Part shown: in pieces, positions 55,685 through 64,000 of the stretch
How positions within the stretch are numbered: the first letter of the stretch is position 1
Layout: the number at the start of each line of letters is the position of its first letter
DNA from: Tsuneonella suprasediminis
GTDB taxonomy: Bacteria; Pseudomonadota; Alphaproteobacteria; Sphingomonadales; Sphingomonadaceae
Assembly: GCF_003605755.1 (NCBI RefSeq)
Contig: NZ_RAHJ01000020.1
Coordinates: forward strand, 20,285 to 84,284
Direction: 5' to 3'
DNA length: 64,000 nt
Notes under the pieces: generated by a model
The model's input: the letters and a program-made list of their open reading frames with translations, nothing else
Told to the model about the DNA's origin: nothing
The model's database searches: none
Position numbers and translations under genes: made by a program

Positions 55685-56866
55685 TTAACATGCGCGAGAC
55701 AGGCTTGCGACGAAAAATCCGTCCGTCCCGTCTTGCAACGGCGACAGCCGCCACCCCTTTCCGTGTTCGCGGCCCAGCGGCAACGCCAGCGTATCCGCCG
55801 ACCATTCGGGATGCTCCGCCAGAAACGCATCGATCTGCCCCGCCCCTTCGGCATCGAGCAGCGAGCAGGTGACGAATACCAGCCGCCCGCCGGGGCGCAC
55901 CAGATCCGCCGCGATGGCCAGCAAACGCGTCTGCACCGCCGCGAACCGGTTAAGCCGTTCGGGCGTCAGCCGCCACTTCGCCTCAGGCTTGCGGCGCCAT
56001 GTGCCGGTGCCCGAACACGGCGCATCGACCAGCACCGCATCCGCCTTGCCCGCATAATCGGCCAGTGCGGCCAGTTCCTTGCCCGGATCGAGCAAGCGGG
56101 TTTCGATCATCCCCGCCCCGGCGCGTTCGGCGCGTGGAGCCAGCTTCGACAGCCGCGCACGATCGGTATCGCACGCCAGCAGGGTTCCGCGATTGTCCAT
56201 CGCCGCTGCCAGCGACAGCGTCTTGCCACCGGCCCCAGCGCACAGGTCGATCACCGTTTCACCCGGCTGCGCGGCCACCGCCATACAGGCGATCTGGCTG
56301 CCGTGATCCTGAACCTCGATCTGCCCGGCGGCATAGGCATCCCACCGTTCGACCGGCGTGCCCGCTGCAAACCGCAACGCGTTCGGCGCAGCCAGCGGTT
56401 CGCCCGCTTCGGGCAAGTCGAGCATATCGCGCGCGGCCTTCAGCGTATTCACCCGCACATCGAGCGGCGCCCGATCGAGCAATGCCAGCGCACCGCCCCC
56501 CGCGACACCCGATGCAGCCAGCGCGCTCTCCACCCATTCGGGCGCGACACCGCCAGCGGCCACCGGCTCGCCCGCACCCACCGGCTCAGGCCCGTGAGTG
56601 GAACCATCGAACAACGGAACAATCGCCGGATCGACTTGCGCCAGACGCAGCATCGCCGCGCGCCCGCCGGGCGGGACCGGCCCGCACACGCGGATCGCGG
56701 CATAGACCAGTTCACGCACCGCGCGCCGGTCCTTCGACCCGGCATAGCGCCGCTGGCGGAAATAGTCGGACACCAGCCGATCCGCCGGTGCCCCATCCGC
56801 CTGCGCCGCGGCAATCACCGCGTCGAGCAGCTCTATCGCTGCCTGAACCCGTGCCGCCGGGGTCAT
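55685..56866 (-). CDS. RsmB/NOP-family rRNA (cytosine-5) methyltransferase
   Basis: 393 aa with an NusB-like N-terminal domain and a SAM methyltransferase domain. VIDLCAGAGGKTLSLAAAM is the SAM motif, VDAPCSGTGTWRRKPEAKW carries the motif IV Cys, and FVTCSLLDAEG the catalytic Cys of motif VI. The likely target is 16S rRNA C967, as for RsmB, by family only. It starts 12 bp after the guaB stop, so the two are cotranscribed. Confidence 0.87.
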   Translation of the reverse strand: MTPAARVQAAIELLDAVIAAAQADGAPADRLVSDYFRQRRYAGSKDRRAVRELVYAAIRVCGPVPPGGRAAMLRLAQVDPAIVPLFDGSTHGPEPVGAGEPVAAGGVAPEWVESALAASGVAGGGALALLDRAPLDVRVNTLKAARDMLDLPEAGEPLAAPNALRFAAGTPVERWDAYAAGQIEVQDHGSQIACMAVAAQPGETVIDLCAGAGGKTLSLAAAMDNRGTLLACDTDRARLSKLAPRAERAGAGMIETRLLDPGKELAALADYAGKADAVLVDAPCSGTGTWRRKPEAKWRLTPERLNRFAAVQTRLLAIAADLVRPGGRLVFVTCSLLDAEGAGQIDAFLAEHPEWSADTLALPLGREHGKGWRLSPLQDGTDGFFVASLSRAC

Positions 56867-56878
56867 CGCCGCGCTGCC

Positions 56879-58378
<1,500 letters not shown>

Positions 58379-58471
58379 CTAACGAGACTGTGTGACAATC
58401 GCTAGGGCCAATCGCAATTTTGCTCTGGCCCGGTGGATATGTGATGCGCCGCCTGCCGCCGCTTGTCCCGT

Positions 58472-58595
58472 CGTCATTGCGGGGAGCTGCTGGCGAGGTG
58501 GCAATCGGTGGCCGTTACCTTGCCGCCCATTACATGGGTTGCGAGGGGAGGAATCGTCACCCAATGGATTGCTCCGCTACGTTCGCAATGACGAA
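58472..58595. repeat. Type I interspersed repeat
   Basis: CGTCATTGCGGGGAGCTGC and the inverted end GTTCGCAATGACGAA enclose a divergent copy. The left arm differs from the usual TGCGAGGAGC at one base. First element of the 900-bp guaB/M28 gap, which is filled by repeats to 59224 and holds no convincing gene. Confidence 0.75.
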
Positions 58596-58620
58596 TGGGG
58601 AGACATACGACACCTCTCAA

Positions 58621-58899
58621 CGTCGCCCCGGACATGATCCGGGGCCCCGCTTTTCTTCCAGCGCGGGGCGAGTGGAAGCTGGACCCCGGCTCGGGGGCCG
58701 GGGTGACGAAATTGGGAAGGTGCCCTCAGATGCCGGCACAGGCTCAAGCCAACCACTGCGCCCACCCACCCTCGTCATTGCGAGGAGCCGCAAGGCGACG
58801 TGGCAATCCATCGACCACACCTCCCCCCGCTCACAGCCGTTGCGGTAGGCGGGACCGTCGAGTGGAAGCTGGTCACACGAAGGCGCGAAGGCACGAAGT
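58621..58899. repeat. Composite repeat: type II, type I arm, type III (inverted)
   Basis: Type II lies at 58621-58708 (GCCCCGGACATGATCCGGGG and ACCCCGGCTCGGGGGCCGGG). It is followed by a segment beginning GAAATTGGGAAGGTGCCC that recurs at 63.6 and 63.8 kb, then a type I left arm at 58773-58810. An inverted type III motif (CACACGAAGGCGCGAAGGC) lies near 58873. A small direct repeat GTTTGGTTCAGG follows at about 58900-58930. Confidence 0.75.
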
Positions 58900-58987
58900 G
58901 AGTTTGGTTCAGGGTGAGTTTGGTTCAGGTGCAGGGTCGCACTGCCGATGGCTGGCCAATACTATCGCGCGCCAACCGCCCCCACCC

Positions 58988-59224
58988 TCGTCATTGCGAG
59001 GAGCCACAGGCGACGTGGCAATCCATGGCCCTACCCCACCATTACCACAACCGGCGTGATGGGCGGCAACGTCACCCCATCGATTGCTTCACTGCGTTCG
59101 CAATGACGAGTGGAGAGAGGCAGGAACATTTCCCTCCCGTCGCCCCGGACTTGATCCGGGGCCCCGCTTTTCTTCCAGCGCGGCGCAGGTGGAAGCTGGA
59201 CCCCGGATCATGTCCGGGGTGACG
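58988..59224. repeat. Type I followed by type II interspersed repeat
   Basis: A full type I element at 58988-59109 (CGTCATTGCGAGGAGCC ... GTTCGCAATGACGAG) and a type II element at 59139-59224 (GCCCCGGACTTGATCCGGGG and ACCCCGGATCATGTCCGGGG). The second palindrome differs from other type II copies: its loop is ATCATG rather than CTC-GAG like. Confidence 0.8.
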
Positions 59225-59278
59225 GCGTAAAGAAGGAGAAGCCAACGGGCGGGCAACCAAGATCTCACCCCCCACCCC

Positions 59279-60796
59279 CTACGGCCCCGCGTGCTTATTC
59301 CCTGTATCTGCCGGCCATTGCAGCGGGTCAGCGAAGAAGCGCACCAGTTTCAGGTGCAGCCGCAGGTCATCGATCGCTCCGCCCAGTTCGATCCCGTCAA
59401 TTTCATCGGACGGCTTGTGATAGCGTTCGTCCATAAACCGCTGCAACGCCTCCTCAGCGCCATAGGCGGTGGTGACGGCCACTGTCGGCACGTCGCGCTG
59501 CAACAGCGCCCAGCCATCCTGCCGCCGCACGAATTGCGCGGCCAGCGCAGGGTCGCCCATCTCGCCACCGCTTTCACGGATGATCCGCTCTATCGGAGCA
59601 TCGAGATCGGTCATCCCCAGCCCGACGATCCCGAATGCAGAGCCTGCCGGGGCAATCGCCACACTGTCGAGGTTGAACGCCGCGACAATCGAATCGAGCG
59701 GCACCGGCGGATTTTCCGTGAAGGCCTGCGCCCCCAGCAACCCGCGCTCTTCCGCAGTGGTGGCGAGGAAATAGACATCGCGGTCCAGCTTCGGCCCTGC
59801 CCCAAGCTGACGTGCCAGTTCGTTGAGAACGGCCACGCCGCTGGCGTTGTCCACTGCGCCGTTGCAGATCCGGTCTGCGGCATCGGCAGGGGCGCAGGCG
59901 CTGCCGAAATGATCCCAGTGCGCCATCAGCAACACCGCGCCATCTTGCGGGCGCTTGCCCGGCAAGTGCCCGATCAAATTGAACGTTTTCGCGGTGCCAA
60001 CCGCCGAAGTCGCTTCGACCGACACCTGAATGCCTAGCGGGATCGGGCGAAAATCATCCTGCGCGGCGGCGGATTCCAGTTCCTCGATCCGCCCGGCGCC
60101 CAGCAGCCTTTCCGCCGCATCGCGAGTCATGAACCCGTCAAGCGTCGTCACCGCCTCGGTCGCATCCAGCCGATAGTGGCCGCGCCGCCGGTCGTTGGCG
60201 AGATGAGCCAGCTCCGCATCGTCTTTCACGATAGCGATTACCGCGGCGGCATCCTGACGCAGCAGCGCCTCCCGCTGATCGGCATCGCCGGGATGATCCC
60301 ACAGCATCAGCGCGACGCGCCCCGCCAGTTCGGACCGCTCCAGATCGACCCCTGCGTTGCCGACGAACACAACCGGTGCCAGTTCCACCAGCCCGCGCGC
60401 GCCCGATGCGAACATCGCCACCCCGCCATCGGGCAGCGTCACCGCCCGCCCCTTGCGAACGAAGCGCACTGTACTGGTCGAAGGGCTGCTATAGGCCAGC
60501 TCGACCGGAGCGAACCACGGGTGCGCCGGATCGTTCGTGCCCGATGCCAGCCCGGCCGCCTGCCATTCGCGCGAGAGGAACCGCAGCGTTTTCGCCTCGC
60601 CATCCGTACCCGGCTGACGCCCGCCGAAATCGTCGCTGCTGAGCGTAGCGATATCGCGCATCAGACGGGTTTCGATTTCGGCACTGGCGACAGGGCGCGG
60701 CGTGGCGGGCACTCCGCCATGAGTACATGCGGCGATCAGGCCCGGCAGCAGCAGGGCAAGCAGCGCACGACAACCTAACCCCAAGCGCCCAATCAC
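59279..60796 (-). CDS. M28-family zinc aminopeptidase-like lipoprotein
   Basis: About 505 aa with a lipoprotein signal (LLPGLIAAC). Between an N-terminal region and the catalytic core lies a PA-like insert (PVVFVGNAGVDLERSELAGR). The two-zinc site of M28 peptidases is complete: AHWDHFGS (His, Asp), NGAVDNASG (bridging Asp), TAEERGLLGA (Glu pair), FNLDSVA and ERYHKPSDEI (His). I prefer the GTG at 60796, which has AAGGGA nine bases upstream and gives a compact signal peptide; an ATG at 60856 is possible. Substrate unknown; probably periplasmic peptide trimming. Confidence 0.88.
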   Translation of the reverse strand: MIGRLGLGCRALLALLLPGLIAACTHGGVPATPRPVASAEIETRLMRDIATLSSDDFGGRQPGTDGEAKTLRFLSREWQAAGLASGTNDPAHPWFAPVELAYSSPSTSTVRFVRKGRAVTLPDGGVAMFASGARGLVELAPVVFVGNAGVDLERSELAGRVALMLWDHPGDADQREALLRQDAAAVIAIVKDDAELAHLANDRRRGHYRLDATEAVTTLDGFMTRDAAERLLGAGRIEELESAAAQDDFRPIPLGIQVSVEATSAVGTAKTFNLIGHLPGKRPQDGAVLLMAHWDHFGSACAPADAADRICNGAVDNASGVAVLNELARQLGAGPKLDRDVYFLATTAEERGLLGAQAFTENPPVPLDSIVAAFNLDSVAIAPAGSAFGIVGLGMTDLDAPIERIIRESGGEMGDPALAAQFVRRQDGWALLQRDVPTVAVTTAYGAEEALQRFMDERYHKPSDEIDGIELGGAIDDLRLHLKLVRFFADPLQWPADTGNKHAGP

Positions 60797-60856
60797 TTCG
60801 TTCGATCCCTTCCGTCTCTCGCTATTTCGCACCAGCACCAATGGATTAAGCGACAT

Positions 60857-60949
60857 CTTTCGGTTGTAAAAGGGCGATTATCGGAATACCGCGAAATTAA
60901 GTAATATTGCTAAAAATAGCCAAGAATCAAAATTGGTGGATTTTAACAA
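60857..60949. other. AT-rich leader of the fkbM-type gene
   Basis: Markedly AT-rich compared with the rest of the window (for example GCGAAATTAAGTAATATTGC and TTTTAACAAATGG). It holds the ribosome site GGTGGA nine bases before the ATG at 60950. A promoter is likely here, but no clear -35/-10 pair can be assigned. Confidence 0.5.
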
Positions 60950-61798
60950 ATGGTAAAAATTAACCAAACCGGCTTTAATTATCTGTCCGATACGGCATTT
61001 GGCCCCATGATTTACAACAAAAATGACCTATACATAGGAAGGTCACTTGAATTATATGGAGAATACTCTTTCGGAGAGTACGCCCTGTTTTCGCAAATCG
61101 TAACGCCAGAGATGGTAGTCGTCGAAATCGGGGCAAATATCGGTTCGCTGACTGTTGGCTTGGCGCAACTCGCGAATCAAGGGGCCGTTTATGCGTTTGA
61201 GCCGCAACGGATTGTATTTCAAACGCTGTGCGCCAACATCGCGCTGAACAGCCTGATCAATGTGTTTGCCTATCAATATGCCGTGGGATCCCGAAACGGT
61301 TCGACCGAGGTGCCCGCGCTCGATCCACATGTGCAGAACAATTTTGGCGGTTTGGAACTGGCGCCGGGAAAACGCGGAGAAAGCGTGCCGCTGACAACCA
61401 TCGACCGGATGAATTTCCAACGGCTCGATTTCCTCAAAATGGATATCGAAGGGATGGAATGCGAGGCACTGAAGGGTGCGACGAAAACAATCCGCCGCTT
61501 CCGTCCGATCATCTATGTGGAAGCAGATCGGCAAGAGCGTTTTGCCGAACTTTACACGATCCTCTCCGGTCACCGATACAGGATGTACTGGAGCCTCGTG
61601 AACCTCTACCGCCCCGACAATTTCCGCGGGGTTGCGGAAAATATATTCCAGATATCCTCTAAAAACCTGCTCTGCATCCCGGAAGAGCGGGACATCACGG
61701 TAACCGATATGCCGCCCGTCACCGGCCCCGACGATTCACCTGAGGCCGCAGTAAACCGCGCCAATTACTGCGCAGTCCAGCCGCCATCCATCGTATAG
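60950..61798 (+). CDS. FkbM-family methyltransferase
   Basis: 282-aa SAM-dependent methyltransferase. VVVEIGANIGSLTVGLAQLA is the SAM-binding loop, VYAFEPQRIVFQTLCANIALN and VPLTTIDRMNFQRLDFLKMD plus IEGMECEALKGA are the FkbM hallmarks. The family O-methylates sugars, lipids or natural products; the acceptor here is unknown. The first third is AT-richer than its neighbours. The last 34 bp overlap the end of the convergent bdhA gene, so the C-terminal tail (ANYCAVQPPSIV) may be an evolutionary extension. Confidence 0.85.
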   Translation: MVKINQTGFNYLSDTAFGPMIYNKNDLYIGRSLELYGEYSFGEYALFSQIVTPEMVVVEIGANIGSLTVGLAQLANQGAVYAFEPQRIVFQTLCANIALNSLINVFAYQYAVGSRNGSTEVPALDPHVQNNFGGLELAPGKRGESVPLTTIDRMNFQRLDFLKMDIEGMECEALKGATKTIRRFRPIIYVEADRQERFAELYTILSGHRYRMYWSLVNLYRPDNFRGVAENIFQISSKNLLCIPEERDITVTDMPPVTGPDDSPEAAVNRANYCAVQPPSIV

Positions 61799-62520
61799 TT
61801 GCCGCCGGTCATGTTCGCCGCTTCTTCCCGGCAGAGGAATGCCGCGAACGCGCCGACTTCTTCGACCTGGGTGAATTTCTTGGTCGGTTCGCCCGCCAGC
61901 AGCACATCGTTGATGACCTGTTCGCGGGTCATCCCGCGGGCCTTCATCGTATCGGGGATCTGGTTTTCCACCAGCGGCGTCCAGACATAGCCGGGGCTGA
62001 TGCAGTTCACTGTCACCCCGGTCTGCGCCAGTTCCAGCGCGGCGGTCTTGGTCAGCCCGGCGATGCCGTGTTTGGCCGCGACATAGGCGCTCTTGAACGG
62101 CGACGCGACGAGCGAGTGCGCGCTGGCGGTGTTGATGATCCGCCCCCACCCCTGCTGCTTCATATGCGGCACGGCCAGCCGGGTGGTGTGGAATGCCGCC
62201 GTCAGGTTGAGCGCGATGATCGCATTCCACTTCGCCACGGGGAATTCGTCGATCGGGGCGACGTGCTGCATCCCCGCGTTGTTGACCAGAATGTCGAGCG
62301 GGCCGGCCCCGGTCATCAGCTCTTCGCATCCCTCTTCGGTGGTCAGGTCGGCGTTGATGTGGCTCGCGCCCAGCTCCTCCACCAGTTTCGCGATTTCGGC
62401 TTCGTCGCCAAAGCCGTTGAGAACGACCTGCGCCCCTTCCGCGTGAAGCGCGCGGGCGACCCCCAGCCCGATGCCCGAAGTGGAACCTGTGACGAGAGCG
62501 CGCTTGCCGGATAGGAACAT
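61765..62520 (-). CDS. 3-hydroxybutyrate dehydrogenase
   Basis: 251-aa SDR that interconverts 3-hydroxybutyrate and acetoacetate, in polyhydroxybutyrate and ketone metabolism. ALVTGSTSGIGLGVA, ILVNNAGMQHVAPI, the catalytic Ser/Tyr/Lys (NTASAHSLVASPFKSAYVAA with K next), and C-terminal GYVWTPLVENQIPDTMKARG are typical of bacterial enzymes. AGGAGG lies six bases before the ATG. Its end overlaps the FkbM gene by 34 bp. Confidence 0.92.
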   Translation of the reverse strand: MFLSGKRALVTGSTSGIGLGVARALHAEGAQVVLNGFGDEAEIAKLVEELGASHINADLTTEEGCEELMTGAGPLDILVNNAGMQHVAPIDEFPVAKWNAIIALNLTAAFHTTRLAVPHMKQQGWGRIINTASAHSLVASPFKSAYVAAKHGIAGLTKTAALELAQTGVTVNCISPGYVWTPLVENQIPDTMKARGMTREQVINDVLLAGEPTKKFTQVEEVGAFAAFLCREEAANMTGGNYTMDGGWTAQ

Positions 62521-62655
62521 TTTTACCTCCTGATGGGTTTTTCGCGGGGTTCTTAACAGTCACGCTCTTGCGCTGCGCGCCGTGCCTGTCCAGACCAAAC
62601 ACATGAAATGCGGCAACCGGTCGCGTTTTCGATGCAGTTTCAAGGGGGCAGGACA

Positions 62656-63534
62656 ATGCGGCTCGACAGATTCAACCCGGCCAACATCCGCGTGCGCGGC
62701 GGCGGCAGCGGGGGCGGCGGCGGTTTTCCCGGCGGCGGTGCTGGCGGAGTCGGGTGCGGCACACTGGTGCTGGTGCTGATCGGCGCGCTGGTGTTCGGGG
62801 TCGATCCCGGCCAGATGCTCAGCGGGCTGGACCAGAACGGCGGAACAACCGCCCCCGCCACACAGCAACGCAGCGCCCCGCAATCGGCGGAAGAACTGTG
62901 CACGCAAAACCAGTACGCCACCGAAGCATGCAACGCGCTGCAATCGCTCAACCAGACATGGCAGCCCGAATTCCAGCGCGCCGGTATCCGTTTCGCACAG
63001 CCCGAACTGGTGTTCTACAGCGGCGGCACCGATTCCGGCTGCGGCGCGGCGCAATCGGCAATGGGGCCGTTTTACTGCCCCGCCGATCACGGGATATACA
63101 TCGACACCAGCTTTTACGACCAGATGGCGCAACAGCTTGGCGCGAAGGGCGATTTCGCGCGCTATTACGTGATCGCCCACGAATATGGCCACCATATCCA
63201 GAAACTGACCGGCGTGGCCGACGCGATCCGCAGCGCGCAACAGCAAAACCCCCGCGCCAGCAACCAGTTGCAGGTCCGCATGGAATTGCAGGCCGATTGC
63301 TATGCCGGCGTGTGGGCAGGCAAGAACCGCAACCTGATCGATCCCGGCGATTTCGAGGAAGGGATGACCGCCGCCAGCGCGATTGGCGACGATACGCTGA
63401 TGCGGAACGCCGGTCGCCAGGTCGATGCGGAAAGCTTCACCCACGGCTCCAGCGCGCAACGCATGGAAGCCCTGCGCGCGGGGATGGAAAGCGGCAACGA
63501 CAGCGTATGCGATCGCTACGTTCAGCTGAGCTGA
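62656..63534 (+). CDS. Neutral zinc metallopeptidase (YpfJ family)
   Basis: 292-aa membrane-anchored protein. After a Gly-rich cytoplasmic start (RGGGSGGGGGFPGGG) one helix (CGTLVLVLIGALVFGV) leads to the extracytoplasmic domain. VIAHEYGHHIQKLTGV carries HExxH, with MELQADCYAGVWAG supplying the third ligand region. Other blocks: PELVFYSGGTDSGCG and GPFYCPADHGIYID. The ATG at 62656 follows AGGGGGCAGGA. Proteolytic activity in this family has hardly been shown. It is divergent from bdhA. Confidence 0.9.
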   Translation: MRLDRFNPANIRVRGGGSGGGGGFPGGGAGGVGCGTLVLVLIGALVFGVDPGQMLSGLDQNGGTTAPATQQRSAPQSAEELCTQNQYATEACNALQSLNQTWQPEFQRAGIRFAQPELVFYSGGTDSGCGAAQSAMGPFYCPADHGIYIDTSFYDQMAQQLGAKGDFARYYVIAHEYGHHIQKLTGVADAIRSAQQQNPRASNQLQVRMELQADCYAGVWAGKNRNLIDPGDFEEGMTAASAIGDDTLMRNAGRQVDAESFTHGSSAQRMEALRAGMESGNDSVCDRYVQLS

Positions 63535-63586
63535 AGTCGGGGCGCAGTGCGGGGAGGGAGCTGGACCCCGGCTCTGGGGCCGGGGT

Positions 63587-63825
63587 GACGAAATTGGGAA
63601 GGTGCCCCGATGCCAGCACAGGCCCAAGCCAACCACTGCGCCGCCCCACCCCTCGTCATTGCGAGGAGCCGCAGGCGACGTGGCAATCCAAGGCCCGCCC
63701 TCGCCCCCTCACAACCGCCGCGATAGGCGGAACCCTCACCCCATGGATTGCTTCACTGCGTTCGCAATGACGAGTGGGGAGGGGCAGGAACATCTCCCAC
63801 CGTCGCCCCGGACCTGATCCGGGGC
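63587..63825. repeat. Tandem composite repeat, copy 1 (239 bp)
   Basis: Begins GACGAAATTGGGAAGGTGCC, includes a full type I element (about 63652-63773) and ends in the first half of a type II palindrome (CCCCGGACCTGATCCGGGG). It is preceded at 63560-63586 by the other type II palindrome. The opening segment also occurs at 58705. This and the next copy fill the 466-bp gap after the YpfJ gene. Confidence 0.8.
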
Positions 63826-64000
63826 GACGAAATTGGGAAGGTGCCCCGATGCCAGCACAGGCCCAAGCCAACCACTGCGCCGCCCCGCCCCTCGTCATTG
63901 CGAGGAGCCGAAGGCGACGTGGCAATCCATGGCCCGAACCTCGCCTCCTCACAACCGCCGTGACAGGAGGCAACCTCACCCCATGGATTGCTTCACTGCG
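63826..64000. repeat. Tandem composite repeat, copy 2 (runs off the window)
   Basis: Direct repeat of the 63587 unit, shifted by 239 bp, with the same GACGAAATTGGGAAGGTGCC start and type I element. It reaches GGATTGCTTCACTGCG at the window edge, so the right arm is cut off. Confidence 0.8.

Noticed and set aside
60890..60965. CtrA-type box (TTAA-N7-TTAAC) in the AT-rich fkbM leader
   Set aside because: TTAA half-sites exist but their spacing does not match the consensus.

Overview
The window is a housekeeping-rich, high-GC stretch of an alphaproteobacterial chromosome. The gene families and order point to Sphingomonadales, probably Erythrobacteraceae: a patatin/DUF3376 protein, a HEMTHVWQ metallopeptidase-like protein, HrcA-GrpE near DnaKJ, rph-rdgB-hemW, the RsmI/LpoA-like/YraN/GshB cluster, KorAB, and lolCD-gpx-dnaE. 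This assignment is an inference from gene content; no rRNA or tRNA gene was found to confirm it.

Layout. 0-2.5 kb: the 3' part of a patatin-like gene, then two tandem 329-bp repeat units. 2.5-12.3 kb: dnaKJ, a PCu(A)C copper chaperone, a HExxH protein, a small zinc-ribbon protein, an indoleamine 2,3-dioxygenase, a secreted protein with an unresolved start, grpE-hrcA, rph and rdgB. 12.3-16.2 kb: repeats, a CAP-domain protein, hemW-xerC and a four-unit repeat array. 16-22.3 kb: DedA, gshB, yraN, rsmI, an LpoA-like lipoprotein and parE. 22.3-31.4 kb: a GT87-type glycosyltransferase, an ORF12/LpqF-like serine hydrolase, the MoxR / DUF817 / CoxE-VWA trio, NamZ-like, DOMON-like, tyrS and a PilZ protein. 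31.5-45.5 kb: MFS-cysK-dienelactone hydrolase, acyl-CoA ligase with DUF1330, lolC-lolD-gpx-dnaE, purF-SDR and a second PilZ protein. 45.5-54.8 kb: phr-cfa-serine hydrolase, a PAP2 phosphatase, korAB, an HSL-type esterase and rppH. 54.8-64 kb: TPR protein, guaB-rsmB, an M28 peptidase, an FkbM methyltransferase with an AT-rich leader, 3-hydroxybutyrate dehydrogenase and a YpfJ-type metallopeptidase, with dense repeats in the gaps.

How the parts work together. The heat-shock genes are split into dnaKJ and hrcA-grpE, each preceded by a similar sigma-32-like promoter. Many neighbours are translationally coupled through ATGA, GTGA, TGATG or TAATG overlaps: rph-rdgB, hemW-xerC, rsmI-yraN, moxR-DUF817, DOMON-namZ, MFS-cysK-DLH, ligase-DUF1330, lolC-lolD, purF-SDR, cfa-hydrolase and korAB.

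The most distinctive non-coding content is a mosaic of three interspersed repeat types that fills nearly every intergenic gap over 300 bp. Type I pairs TCATTGCGAGGAGC/TGGCAATCCA with an inverted partner, type II is a pair of CCCCGG palindromes, and type III is a CCTTCG-rich motif ending in GTGAACC. I found no CRISPR array, prophage, transposase gene or clear defence island. The less ordinary leads are the repeat mosaic, the MoxR/DUF817/CoxE module, the phr-cfa-hydrolase operon, the FkbM gene, and a signal-peptide-like segment directly behind grpE that has no usual start codon.
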